DNA of 64,000 nt from Trifolium pratense (Eukaryota; Streptophyta; Magnoliopsida; Fabales; Fabaceae), in NCBI RefSeq assembly GCF_020283565.1, contig NC_060060.1, forward strand, positions 40,052,001 through 40,116,000, read 5' to 3'. The translations under genes were made by a program, and so were the position numbers. Under the pieces are notes generated by a model. The model did not search any database and was not told the DNA's origin. It worked only from the letters and a program-made list of their open reading frames with translations. Every line of letters starts with the position of its first letter. Position 1 is the first letter of the stretch. Below, in pieces: positions 1 through 12,000 of this stretch.

Positions 1-59
1 ACAAATAGTTTTATATTCCCTGTAAAAGAGACAAAAATAATTTAGTTTTGTTTTCACAG

Positions 60-1069
60 TCGCTGGGACAAATTTGAGGATTCATACAAAGTAATGGTGT
101 TTTCTAATGGTGATAAATGCTGGAACGGTCCTGATAGGAGTTTGAAGGTATATACGTATTTGAATTTTAAAAAGTATGTGTCATTTCTTTCAGTTTTGAG
201 AGGACTATATTGGATCTTTTCATTCTAAAACAATTAGATTCAATTATACTCAAATGTTACTTACAAGACTATTCTGTGTATTCATTCTAAAGTAATTATA
301 TTCATTTAGATTAGATGCAAAAGTGTTTGTTAAAATACAGTATAAATTCCATGTTTTTCCTTCAAAGTTAAGAGTGTATTAATAGGCTTAGTAGTTCATC
401 TTGGGTTTTAGACATGCTTTGAGTGAGTTATAGTTGGGGAACCTTTTGCAACAGTGGGCAAGTTCAATTTCAGTTTCCTTGCATTTCTCATAAAAATAAT
501 CGTAAGTAATCATTTCAGTTTCCTTACATATCTCAAGATTATATTACCATTTTTACTTTCTTAACCATTGCCCTGAGGTCACTGTTTAGCATTTTCCTAA
601 TTATTACTAGTCTGTGGAGTTTCTCATGGAATTTAAAACTTGAAAGGTGGGTCAGATTTGTGGACCGTATGTAATTAATGGCTGTTTATTGAACAGGTCA
701 AACTTAAATGCGGGTTGACAAATGAGATTACCGATGTGGATGAACCAAGCCGCTGCGAGTAGGGATTGTTATTTATTTACTCTGCTCCTTTCACCACTTC
801 TCTTCCTTTTTATCAAATTTTTCTATGTTGATGCTTTCCCCTTTTCTCACTGCTGTCTCATGGGCCTCATGGCAGGTACGTAGCTTTATTAGCTACCCCA
901 GCCCTTTGTCAGGAAGAAAAGCTGAAGGTACTTAAATTGATTATTACATGATAACTAATATTGTCCTTACCTTAATATGGTATTAATGGTGACTGGAATG
1001 TGACAGGAGTTACAACACAAGCTAGACTTACTGAATTCAGAACAACCAGAAAGCCATGATGAGTTGTGA
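60..1069 (+). CDS. PSL4: Glucosidase II beta subunit, 3' exons (partial; 5' end outside window)
   Basis: Non-catalytic subunit of ER glucosidase II, which holds the catalytic alpha subunit in the ER and presents N-glycans for trimming during glycoprotein quality control. Four exons are visible: 60-147, 697-758, 876-927 and 1007-1069. All have GT-AG borders and consistent phases. They encode [14 protein letters not shown], then [16 protein letters not shown] and [18 protein letters not shown], which is the end of the mannose-6-phosphate-receptor-homology (MRH) domain with its paired cysteines. A short Lys/Glu-rich helix follows, ending in the ER-retrieval signal HDEL before TGA. Most of the protein (LDL-like repeats, EF-hand/coiled coil) lies left of the window. 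The MRH signature and HDEL together make the family call secure. The symbol is that of the Arabidopsis orthologue and is an inference. Confidence 0.9.
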
Positions 1070-1691
1070 AAACCCAGATGAATTTTAACTGGTAAGTTTA
1101 CTGGCATTTGATTCCTTTTCTTTGGAGATTTGAGTCCCAAGATGATCAATTTTTACTTTGAACAGCTAGTGAGAAGATCATGCAGCAACTGAAGAAATGG
1201 CTCCCTTAAGTTTGGTATACTAGAGCTTACAGAAATTTGATATTGGTTGGGGTTAAGGAGGGGCTAGGACTAGGAACGGGCTGGGAATCCTTATGGCTCT
1301 TCCAGTTTGGCAACATTCTGACATGACCAATTCCTTAGAACATTTTTCTTATATTAAAATCACAATTACTACTTGGTCTGTGGCTCTCCTTCAGATTGTC
1401 CATTCCAATTTCGGGATTGATCTTTATACGATGCAAAATACTAGGCGGCCAGAGATTCTAAAACTGAATTTTTGTTAGAAATGAGTTGACACCATTATTA
1501 ATTTTAGATGGAAAAGTGGTTTGAACAACCATCTTATAACGTTCTTGTGTGATTCATAGTTTTTTTCAAATTTTGGTTGCATGGATTCAGGAAGGAGATT
1601 TTCATATTTTGTTTGTGTGGCTCATGAAGGGGTTAAAATTATTCTGCTGAAAAGAGTTAAATACCAAGTTTTATGAGTTTTTGGCATTTCT

Positions 1692-1784
1692 AAAATGATA
1701 AATGTGGTGATGAATTTTGGTAGTATGTTATTACTAGATGTTTTGAGTTCGATTCTCAACCCATTGTAAAAAAAAATGATAAAT
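1692..1784 (+). mobile_element. Short 5'-truncated tRNA-derived SINE with 12-bp target duplication
   Basis: The repeat AAAATGATAAAT flanks a 69-bp body on both sides (1692-1703 and 1773-1784). The body contains a B-box-like GAGTTCGATTCTC and ends in an A run. It shares the string TTTTGGTAGTATG and the layout of the better preserved SINE at 42156-42243, so it is probably a truncated member of the same family. Confidence 0.6.
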
Positions 1785-2640
1785 ATGATAAATTCATTTT
1801 AAAGTGTAAAGTGAGCAATAACAATTACTTTTAAATATATTATTCTATTTTTTTATGAAAATAATAAATTAATGGTTGATATTATGGGTCCGTTTGTTTT
1901 AACATTTACAATGGAATCAATGAGGATCGAACTTTGAACCTTGTGCATACTACTCAAATCACTCACTACTCGATTAAATCTAGTGGCTTTCAAGGACTTC
2001 CCGATGATAACTTAATTAAAATTAGTAAAAGTTATTTTACATTTTATCTTTTTATAAATTAAAAGAGTGACTTTGTAATTCTATAATTTAAATATTTATG
2101 TTAGAGATTTTAAATAGCTTTTTATTTTAGACAATTTTTTTTTTTTTGACTTAAGGGGTAGTGATCTTCTCGATTTTTATCGTAACAACAAATCAAACAA
2201 TTTAAGTTTGATCAATTCAAATCAAACACATTGATACCGTGGTCTTAGTTTTTTTTTTTGTTTGCTACCGTGGTCTTAGTTGACAAAGGAAACAATATAA
2301 ATAATATTTTTTGTCGCTCAATCCATTTTTTCGCGTCCTCTATAAATTTATTAAAATATTTCTGCGGACTATTCAGTAGCGGATATTCCCAAAAATATCA
2401 TACTAAATTTTATTTTTATAATATCCACAAAGATAAAAATAAAAACGCGTAGGACGTACAATAAGTATATAAGACGATAAAAGAAAATGTCAACGATATT
2501 CGGTGAATGAAACATGAAGCTCGGGGACAAACTTGCTCTCTCTCACTAATTATTATACCGAAAACTGTATTTTAATCTTGATTTGTGTCAAAAAAATCTT
2601 AATCTTGATATGACATGTCACTTTATTTTCTTTTTCTTTT

Positions 2641-2695
2641 ATAGTAAGATGAGTAACACCCACAGGCCACAATAGTGAGATGAGTAACACCCACA
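2641..2695. repeat. Imperfect direct duplication, 24-bp unit
   Basis: Two 24-bp units (2641-2664 and 2672-2695) sharing GATGAGTAACACCCACA differ at one base and are separated by 7 bp. No coding or regulatory role is evident. Confidence 0.7.
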
Positions 2696-2867
2696 AACAA
2701 GAGGACAAATCGAGAGGGTGGGCTCAAGTCGCCAACACCCAACCCGTATTCCCGTTTACAGTTTACGATATATATATTATATATTCTATAAGAAAATTGC
2801 TAGGAATAAGAATAATGATATGAGCATATTCTCTAACACGTGTACCATTTTATATCGGTTAAAATTT

Positions 2868-3018
2868 GTATTAATTAGTTTCGTGAATTTAATTCAGTTG
2901 GCAACGATGTTGCATTATATATGTAGGTGACCGAAGTTCGAATCTCAATCTTCCCACTTATCCACCCAGTGCAATTTGTAACCATCATATTACTTGACAA
3001 AAAAAAATCGTATTAATT
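2868..3018 (+). mobile_element. tRNA-derived SINE with 9-bp target duplication
   Basis: GTATTAATT occurs at 2868-2876 and 3010-3018, bracketing about 133 bp. The body starts AGTTTCGTGAATTTAATTC, followed by CAGTTGGCAA (A-box region). It has a B-box-like AGTTCGAATCTC and ends in an A-rich tract. The layout matches the SINE at 40020-40147. A second similar but more decayed tract (GTAGTTCAGTTGCTACC) follows directly at about 3019-3100. Confidence 0.6.
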
Positions 3019-3892
3019 TGTTTTGTAAGGTAGTTCAGTTGCTACCAAGAGACATTATTGGAGATGTCAGATGTTTGAACTATGAATTTTTTATTTCCCC
3101 ACACTAATGGCGTGTAGGGGTGTAGTTGGACCGGTTTTTTTTTAACATGATGTTTTTTTTATAGACAAATCTTAGTGTGTTAGTACATATTGTTAGAGAA
3201 GAGGAGAAAATGTTACTAGTCAGACATCAAATTCTGAACCTCTTTCTTAATTTCTTCAATGTCTCAACCATTTACTACTGGGTTACACATTCGGGGAGTT
3301 TTTAACATATGTATTGTGCTATGTTAATTATCCTTCCTCATATGTTTCTTCTTGTAAATCAATTTTAAATTTTATTTTGATAAACTATTTCATAGTATAA
3401 AAAAAATAGTCAAAAATAACAAATAACACGGATAGTCCATCAAGCCCGCAACCCGTTTTGGACCGGGCTCAAGTAATAATTTTGGAACCCATTTTTAAAT
3501 AGAGGTTTTGGCCCGACCTGATAAAATCCGAATCCCATCTATGCCGGCCTGTTTTAAGTCGGGTAACCTGTTTTGACATTTATTATTAAAGGGACTATGT
3601 TTTCTATTTCTAAAAATAAAATAAAATAAACAATGATGCAGATTTGAGAACAAAATATTAAGAATCTTTATAAAATATAAAATATCACATAATAATATAT
3701 AGTATTTTTATAATGACAGTTTTTTTTTCTTTTTTTCTTGAGGTAATATAATGACAATTATATAATATACTGTAATATATTTATAATATTTAGGTTGATT
3801 ATTGGTCAAAAAATAGACACTTTGGTTGATTATTACTTTTTCCGGAAGAAAAGAAAGTCACAAACCTGGTTCGCGTGAGACTTTCTTGGAGA

Positions 3893-3902
3893 ATATATAT
3901 AA
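3893..3902 (+). promoter_or_regulatory. Probable TATA box of the pyruvate kinase gene
   Basis: ATATATATAA lies about 95 bp upstream of the ATG. It is followed by a leader rich in CAA repeats (AACAACAACAAC), typical of a plant 5' UTR. The position fits a transcription start near 3925-3930, which is inferred. Confidence 0.55.
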
Positions 3903-3993
3903 GCGCCTTTCGTTTATTTGAGAGTCACACAAACCATAAACGGAACAAAACTCACCCAGAAACAACAACAACAACAAACTCTTGGATCTAAAG

Positions 3994-5105
3994 ATGGCGC
4001 CGATTGTAGCTGAAACGAAGCCCAAAACTAAGATCGTGTGCACCCTTGGACCTGCATCTAGGTCTGTGCCGATGGTCGAGAAGCTTCTACGAGCAGGCAT
4101 GAACGTTGCTCGCTTCAACTTCTCTCATGGTTCCCATGAATACCATCAGGAAACCCTAGATAATCTTAGAGCCGCCATGGAGAACACTGGTATTCTCTGC
4201 GCCGTCATGCTCGACACTAAGGTACTGTTCCTCTTTCGATTTTGTTTTTATTTTACATCTTGATTTTCCTTTTATAATTAATTTTCAATGCTTTTTTATT
4301 TGAATTTGAATAGTGTGTGTGTGTGTGTGTGTAAGGTTAATCTGTGATTTATATGAATCAATCAAGCGACAACTGAGAGCAGGTTGATTTTGAACTTATA
4401 TGGATAAAATTAAATTTTAGTAATTCATAGTGACCTTACAACTATAAGATTAGGTCATGTTTGGATAAACAACTTATTGAAGTGGTTATAGCATAATCAC
4501 TTATCATATAACTAATTATGTACAAAAGTTAAAATAAAGTCAAACTGTTTTCGTAAAAGCTAATGACTGTTTTTGTAAGCTACTTTGGACGGCTTATGGA
4601 AATACGATGAAAACAAAAATCTTATTGTGGATCTGTCTTAGTTTTTACTATAAACTCTTTCAAACATCAATCTAAACAAAATCTAGTTGTTTTAACACTT
4701 TTGCGCTATGCATATAGTAAGATAAGAGCATCTACTATGCTTGGTGATTCTTACTCGATTCTTAATCTTATATTTAAGAATCTGTTTTTGGTGAATATTG
4801 TTATTTGAGGGGGATGAGATGAATGGTGTACTAGACTCTGTTGTCAAAAGCAGCCGGAGCGGCCGCTATTGCAGCACGGCTTTTTTTCAGGCCACCACTC
4901 CTAGGCACGCTGGTGCGTCGTGAATGGGTGAAACGGTCAAAGCGGCCAGTTTCACCGCGAACTAAGCAGTGTGGTTTGGGTCAAAGCAGCCGTGTTTTTT
5001 GGTTTAAGCATTGAAAGAAGAGAAGGAGAAAAAAAAATGAAAGAAATGTGAAGAATGACATAGGAAGCATGAAGCTGAAGCCTACCCTTCTTCTTTTGAC
5101 CACGA

Positions 5106-5149
<44 letters not shown>

Positions 5150-7340
5150 GGTGAAAGCAGGCGGAGGCTGGTGGGAGAGATGAAAATTAGGGTTAATTTA
5201 TTTATTTTTTTACAAAATTAGGGTTAACTTTTTATTCTTTTGTCATAATATATATTTTGGGCCGGGCCCATAATGATCTAATCCAACAAACCCAACATGA
5301 TAAGTAAAAACAAGTGGTGGTATTAGTACTATATATTAATTCTAAATATATTCATTTATACTAATACTAAATATATTTTATATTAATTTTAATAATAGAA
5401 ATCAATTAATTATTTTTTTACAATAAAAAATCAATTAATTATTTTTAATTTTTAATTTATATCAAATGATAAAAGTGGAAGCAAATATTTTTGTTTTCAA
5501 TCTTACATGGATGCTTAATATTAGTAAAACTCAATGTTGAGCATACTTGTAATGCTGAGTGTTCTATTAATTAGTAAACACACTTAAGTGTTCCATAGTC
5601 CTGAAGAATAGTTCAAGAACATTATGACTTAAATGTTTGGGCATGTCATGTTTCCTATGTTTTACTAAATGTTGAGTTGGTGCAAATTCAATTCATTACT
5701 ATTCATGAACTCCATTAAGTGAAACCTGCATTGTCATGTTCTTTCATTTTGTATCTTTCATTTATGTATCTACTTACACTGGTGTAGGGGCCTGAGATTC
5801 GAACTGGATTTCTCAAGGATGCCAAGCCTATCCAACTGAAACAAGGTAAAGAAATAACTATTTCGACCGACTATAGCATAAAGGGTGATGAGAATATGAT
5901 CTGCATGAGCTACAAGAAGTTGGCTGAGGATGTGAAGCCGGGGAGTGTCATACTCTGCGCAGATGGAACCATATCATTTACAGTTTTATCATGTGACAAA
6001 GCAGCTGGTTTGGTTCGATGCCGTTGTGAGAACTCTGCCATGCTTGGTGAGAGAAAGAATGTTAATCTTCCTGGAGTCGTTGTTGATCTACCAACTTTGA
6101 CTGAGAAAGACAAGGAAGATATCATGGTATGGGGAGTTCCCAATAAAATTGATATGATTGCGCTTTCGTTTGTTCGAAAAGGTTCTGATCTGGTGCAAGT
6201 TCGCAAGTTGCTGGGGAAACATGCTAAGAACATACTTCTCATGTCAAAGGTATGGTATTTTGTGGTTTTATTTCATGATAATGAAAATTGATTGTTGAGC
6301 TGTTTTAAAAATATATTAAGAGTTATGAATCAGACATGATATAATAGAGATGCTTATTGAATCCACATTAATGTGTGCTATTGGGCTTCATCTAACAAAA
6401 TTCAGGATGTTCTTTAAAGAAACTATGTTTTTAGTACCTAGCAATATTTTCTATCTCTCGTATGTGTTATGTTTAATTACTTATTTCTAATTGTTTTTCC
6501 TCTGTTACTTCTAAATGTATGCGGCAGGTTGAAAACCAAGAAGGAGTTGCAAATTTTGATGATATCCTTGCAAACTCTGATGCATTTATGGTGGCACGTG
6601 GTGACCTTGGAATGGAAATTCCAATAGAGAAGATATTTCTCGCACAGAAAGTGATGATTTATAAGTGCAATATCCAAGGAAAACCAGTTGTTACTGCGAC
6701 CCAGATGTTGGAGTCAATGATCAAATCTCCCAGACCAACCAGAGCTGAAGCTACTGATGTTGCGAATGCAGTTCTTGATGGCACAGACTGTGTCATGCTT
6801 AGTGGTGAAACTGCTGCTGGAGCATATCCAGAACTTGCTGTTCGAACCATGGCTAAAATATGTGTTGAAGCTGAGAGCACCATTGACTATGGAGATGTAT
6901 TTAAAAGGATAATGGAGCACTCACCAGTACCAATGAGCCCATTGGAGAGTCTAGCTTCTTCTGCTGTTAGAACAGCCAATTCAGCTAGAGCAGCTCTCAT
7001 ATTGGTTTTAACTCGAGGAGGGACTACTGCAAAATTGGTGGCTAAATATAGGCCAGGCACGCCTATCCTTTCTGTTGTTGTTCCTGAGCTTACGACTGAT
7101 ACCTTTGATTGGTCATGTAGTGATGAGTCCCCTGCGAGACATAGCTTGATATTCCGAGGATTGATTCCAATATTAAGTGCAGCTTCTGCTAGAGCTTCTC
7201 ATGCAGAAACAACAGAAGATGCAATAGAATTTGCACTTCAATGTGCCAAGGGAAAGGGACTCTGCGTTAATGGGGATTCTGTCGTGGTTCTGCATCGTGT
7301 GGGCACTGCATCAATCATCAAAATCTTGACCGTGAAATGA
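3994..7340 (+). CDS. Pyruvate kinase, cytosolic isozyme (complete, 3 exons)
   Basis: Catalyses phosphoenolpyruvate + ADP to pyruvate + ATP, the last step of cytosolic glycolysis. Exons are 3994-4221, 5788-6249 and 6528-7340, all GT-AG and phase 0, giving 500 residues, close to the usual 500-527 for plant cytosolic PK. Visible motifs: KTKIVCTLGPAS near the N terminus; RFNFSHG (residues 40-46, K+/phosphate binding); GPEIRTG opening exon 2; the PK signature ILLMSKVENQEGV, with catalytic Lys230 and metal-binding Glu232 falling exactly across the exon 2/3 junction; ARGDLG with metal-binding Asp256; and VVTATQM (Thr288). No transit peptide precedes the core, which supports a cytosolic rather than plastid isozyme. 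The start is the first plant-style ATG (AAGATGGCG). The 1.57-kb first intron carries repeats, including a (CT)n tract. Confidence 0.95.
4313..4332. repeat. (GT)n microsatellite in pyruvate kinase intron 1
   Basis: About ten consecutive GT dinucleotides shortly after the exon 1 donor site. Simple sequence repeat only. Confidence 0.85.
4845..5300. repeat. GC-richer repeat block in pyruvate kinase intron 1, with (CT)n tract at 5109-5145
   Basis: A locally GC-rich block (AGCAGCCGGAGCGGCCGC, then AAGCGGCCAG and AAAGCAGCCG) stands out from the AT-rich intron. It is followed by about 18 CT dinucleotides and by GGGCCGGGCCCA. The composition and repeated GCGGCC/CAGCCG words suggest a decayed non-autonomous DNA transposon. 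No clean terminal repeats or target duplication were found, so the class is uncertain. AAACAACTTATTGAAG-type sequence at about 4455-4640 is another decayed MITE-like stretch. Confidence 0.4.
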
Positions 7341-8640
7341 TCTCTCAATATAAGTATTATTTCTGTTTTTTGGCAGCCTATTTTTATGATGGGAAATAAT
7401 GAACTACTATATTATACCATCTCCGGTCTATAATGGATGCAAAACATCAATTAGATGCTTTTATTGGGGTTTTCCCTATTTTACACTTATCCGCATATCA
7501 CTGTTTCCTTACTATTGTTATCTTTGAGACAAGTTGTGAACTCTTAATTTTTTTGAGATTATGTATGAACCTTATGGTACTCGAAGATATGGCCAACTTT
7601 TGGCTTTTGATATATATGTTGGCAAAAAAATGCAATATATATCTTGGTTTTTCATTTTAACTTTTGGTTTTTCATATTTAATTATTATTCATCCTTATGA
7701 AATCTAATGATTTGGTCTTTTAAATATTCATAAAATTTCAACTATATGTTTTAAGAGTAGAGCTATTTAGTACGGCGAAAAACTGGCAAATGTGTAATAT
7801 CCTCTCAGGCTCTCACTGTCTCGTACCGTATGTGTTCTGTTTTTAGGGAACCAAAAAAAAAAATCCAACACTCAGTACGTTGTGTTTTGACTGTGTTAAC
7901 ATCAAGCACAATTCTTGTTTAAATATAGACAAGTTTGATACCATTGGTTTTTGGCAACCATTCATTCTGGCTCACCAAATTTTATTTTACAAACCCCATA
8001 GTAAGGATGAAATCACAAGAAACAAAAAGTGCCAATGCTTTTTCTGTTCAGGTACCCCCAAAAGTGAAGGACTATTTTGAACTTCACTAATTGGATGTAG
8101 CAACTCAGTAAATTAGATGTTTAACTTCTTTATGATTACTACTACTAATAGTACTAGAAAATGTGTGTATCATCAAGTAATGACACAGTTGCTTAAATAT
8201 TCAGCTCACAGAGAAAGGCTACACGTGACGTAAGTGATGACTATAAAAACAGCCACTGCTTATGAAATACTACCATCAAATATAATTTATATTATTTTTT
8301 TATAAAATTTCCATCAAATCTCTGTTGAAACTAAACTCACCATAAAATATAAGTTAAAGGATTTTGAATTCGTTAATCATAGATTTTATACCCTTGTTTT
8401 TATTTTGTCCCCCCTATAATCAATGATGGTATTGACCAGCATGAGTTACATACATATTCAACATCTTTCCATTTAATAAGTAAATATGAACACTAACTGA
8501 TTTCATAGCATCTTTAATATTGTATATATATCCTCATGGTCTAGTTTAAAAAATAATTAAATAAAAAAATGCCTGCTACTTGACTATGGATTCACTAACT
8601 AGCGCCTCCTAATCAATCACTGCAACAAAAGAGGCAAGAA
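7341..8640. other. Intergenic region, nothing coding recognised
   Basis: 3' UTR of pyruvate kinase, then AT-rich spacer. Short open frames here show no recognisable domain or codon bias. The stretch up to about 9000 is probably the 3' UTR of the convergent minus-strand gene. Confidence 0.5.
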
Positions 8641-9002
8641 AAACCCCGGAACAAGTTCCAGACATATTTTCCACCTATATATGCAGCATGGAAAACTAGG
8701 GTGCAGCATGCCGAACTGCTTGCTCATATGCAGATCTGTCAAAAATGTACTAGATTGGTTTCTTCCTAAGCTGAATTTTCACAGACATAGTCAGGTATTG
8801 CTTCACGGCAAAACCTTGGATTTCATTTTTGTCATAGAATGCACCAGTGATGTGCCTCTCCTTTCTGCCCAAACATTTACAATGAGAAAGTTGCCAACAG
8901 ATACATATGGTACAAGACCCCACTCCCATACAGGCTGCTGCTATAACGAGAAAGAAACTCATACCAATACAGGAGTGAGAACAATGCATTTCGGTCTCTA
9001 TT

Positions 9003-12000
9003 TCAAACGAGTTCCATCTTTTGATTTATACATTCTCTTCCTGCAAGGATCAAAATACATAAGTTACCAACTAGACAACTCTGATTTGGGTGGGTCAAGA
9101 TGCCGGTAGACAACTACACATGCCACCAGTGTTTTTAAGAAACAAATGTGAGAAATATTAATAATGGAAATGATCTAGTTCTATTGAAACTGTATTTTTA
9201 TACAGAAAACATATATATGCAGTATTGGCAAACAATACTAGAAATAATGGTATAGAGCAAGTGAATTTTCTTGCATATCTAAGAATTTCTGAGGTCATTC
9301 CATTTATATTATCTTCATTTAGATCATTTCTATCCAGTTTCATGCTTCTTCGTTCTTGACTTAGCCAACAAGAACTTAAGGGGCAGATATCTAACAATCA
9401 TAGTGTGACAGCAACCTAAATAGGAAAGAGATTCACTTGTAGTTTTTAAAATGGAATTGTGTCTAAAATAAAGAAAAAACACATCCTCTTGCATATTCTA
9501 TGGCCTGGAAAGACTATTTACTATTCTGAAGAGCAATATCCGGCCTCGGTAGAAGGAACTACTAGCTAAGGTGATGAGATTTGAGAAATTACAACGTCCT
9601 CGAGACCAGGCTTGCACCAGTCAGCAGTCACAGTAATCGTTGAAAAGAAATAAAACAAGTGGAGAAAACAAAGACAATCATGGGATTATCAAGAGTGTAC
9701 TCTAGGAACATTTGAAAGCCTTGATAGTGAGATGTCGTAACTGGGAGTAAGATTACAAGGAAAACTAGAACAACGAAAAATATAACAAGATAAAGAATAA
9801 ACAAGAGTATCAGGAAACATAAAAGGGTAGGGAGTACGGTCCCATAACACATAAGAGGGAATGCAGCTAATCAAATAAAATAATATGATCTAACATCACA
9901 AGTCAAAATGCATGAGTAAAGTCTGCATTGTTTTAACTAAATGAAGAATTTTATGCTTAGTGATTCCATTTTGTTGTGAAATATGAAGAAATTGTTCACT
10001 GCAAAGATTCCCTATATGGTCGTGAATTCTTGTAAAGGAATAGATGCCTTTAACATTGACACTGAGAATAATTATGGATTAAAAACATCCAAATGCAACT
10101 GAATAACTGACAACAAAAATTACAAATACAGAAATAAAAAACTAGAGTTGACGCAGCTCAACCCTAAATGTCATCAGCTCCATAATTTGGAAGACAAGAA
10201 AAGGATACAAAATTGTGCTTTCCTTTTTGACAAGACTCATTAAAAAAACAAAAACCAGTAGAATGGATAGAATATGGACCTGAAAGCATTAGAGAGAAAC
10301 ATGGAGCAGTACAAATCAAGGTTATCAAAACCGGACCGGACCGGCCGGTCGGACCGTGAACCGGTCATGAAAACGGTTCGGTTTTGAGCAAAAAACGGAT
10401 AGGAAACCGACCGGCAAAAAACCGTGTGAACCGGGGTCGAACCGGGTCGAACCGGTGAACCGGCCGGTTCAAGCGGTTTTGCAGATTATTTATTTTTTTA
10501 AAAAAAAAACAGGGCAAGACTACGTCGTTTTAACCTTTTTTAAAAAAAAAAATTTCTGAAACAAAACAACGACGTCGTAGGAATAGAAAATATTTTTGTT
10601 TTTCATCCGTTTTTCATTTGGTTTGAATTATAAATTTTATTTTATTTTGACTTGTGATATTTTATCTTTTTAATGTGTGAAATTATGAAATATTGAGCAA
10701 TTATTCATATGTTTTTATTTATATATTAATTAAAATATATATTTAATTAAAAACGGTTCGACCCCGATTGAACCCGGTCCGACCAATTGAACCTTGAACC
10801 GGTGAGCTCGCCGGTTTGATGACCGGTCCGGTTCTGACAACCTTGGTACAAATTGCAGAAAAGATAGTAGAGTTTCGTCTTAGGTGATTTAGGCATGTGT
10901 TGAAAAGATCTATAGAAACAATAGTAAGGAAGGTAGACAGAATAGAGGATAGTCCAATTGTAAAAAGTAGAAGGGTACCAAAGAAAACTATAGACCAAAC
11001 TACTACAAAGAATTTGGAGTTAACAAGTTTATCATTAGCATATTCATTATAGAACATTATGATGTTATTTGACCCATGTAGTTGTCTCCAACTGCAAGAA
11101 AAAGTTTTGGTCGTTGATGAGGTTGTTATTTTTGCCATAGAGATAATAAATAAGATCAGGAAAAACATCAATGTAAACGGATTTTGTCTTAAATCAGGTA
11201 GTTGACTAATTTTGTCTTTAATCGACTTTTGATCCAAAGAAATTGCCTGTTCTTAAGATGTGACCTAGAGTCCAATATGTGGAAACTCCGCACAAACCAG
11301 GAGACAAGAAAGGTCGTTGGAATAAAAGCATAACTGAAACTACAAGTTGTTTCACAATTTACATATAGCAGGCATGACAAGAAAGTATCACCGTTTAACC
11401 CTGATCCCACTATGATTATGACAAAAGTATCTAAAATAAAATCTCTAAAGGGATCCCTGTTAAAGTTTTTTTAAAAAGCAATAAAAGTTAATAAAACGTC
11501 ACAGCAGACATCCATCCGGGTCATTCAGTATAATGCGTACATGATCAAAATTCTCAGTAAACTGTTATAACTTATATGAGATCAAGGTAAAAGAGGTTCT
11601 AGGCAAAGTAATACAGATTGATGATGTTGCAAAAAGATAAGACTACAAAAGCATATACAATAAACAAATACCTACATCCACAGCCTGAAAAGGTCTCTCC
11701 ATGGACGTCTTCTGAGAGACTCCAGTGGCTGATGTTGACCCATTCGGGGTAATGTCATGATTGGGCATCTAGAAACAACCAATTAAATGAAATAGATAAA
11801 GCCTAATGAAGTTTATCAAAACAGTAAGAATATGATAACAAATATTAAATTAAATCCCTATAATGAAGGTTCCTGGAAAAATTCCAAGATATATCAAACT
11901 CTTTCAGTGTAAAACCTTAAAACTGTCAGTGGGAGTGGAATGCACCTTTAAAACATGTTAGAGACTATACTGGTACCAATAAATAGAGCCCCCCCTCGAG

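Larger units (their letters stand above)
1070..3892. other. Intergenic region between glucosidase II beta and pyruvate kinase
   Basis: AT-rich spacer. The first few hundred bases must hold the 3' UTR of the preceding gene. No convincing coding exon was found on either strand. The spacer contains two small tRNA-derived SINE insertions (listed separately), a duplicated 24-bp unit at 2641-2664 and 2672-2695, and around 3420-3580 a GC-richer stretch of ACCCG/CGGGT words that looks like a decayed piece of a hAT-type non-autonomous element. Confidence 0.5.

Noticed and set aside
1293..1478. Short open frame of about 60 codons between the glucosidase and pyruvate kinase genes
   Set aside because: No domain, no conserved-looking motif, low-complexity AT-rich context; consistent with chance.
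8681..9109. 142-codon plus-strand open frame
   Set aside because: It overlaps the last exon and 3' UTR of the minus-strand AGTRAP-like gene and shows no protein-like features.
10743..11410. Minus-strand open frames with hydrophobic stretches
   Set aside because: They fall in intron 4 of the AGTRAP-like gene and partly in the hAT-type element; the hydrophobicity comes from AT-rich codons.
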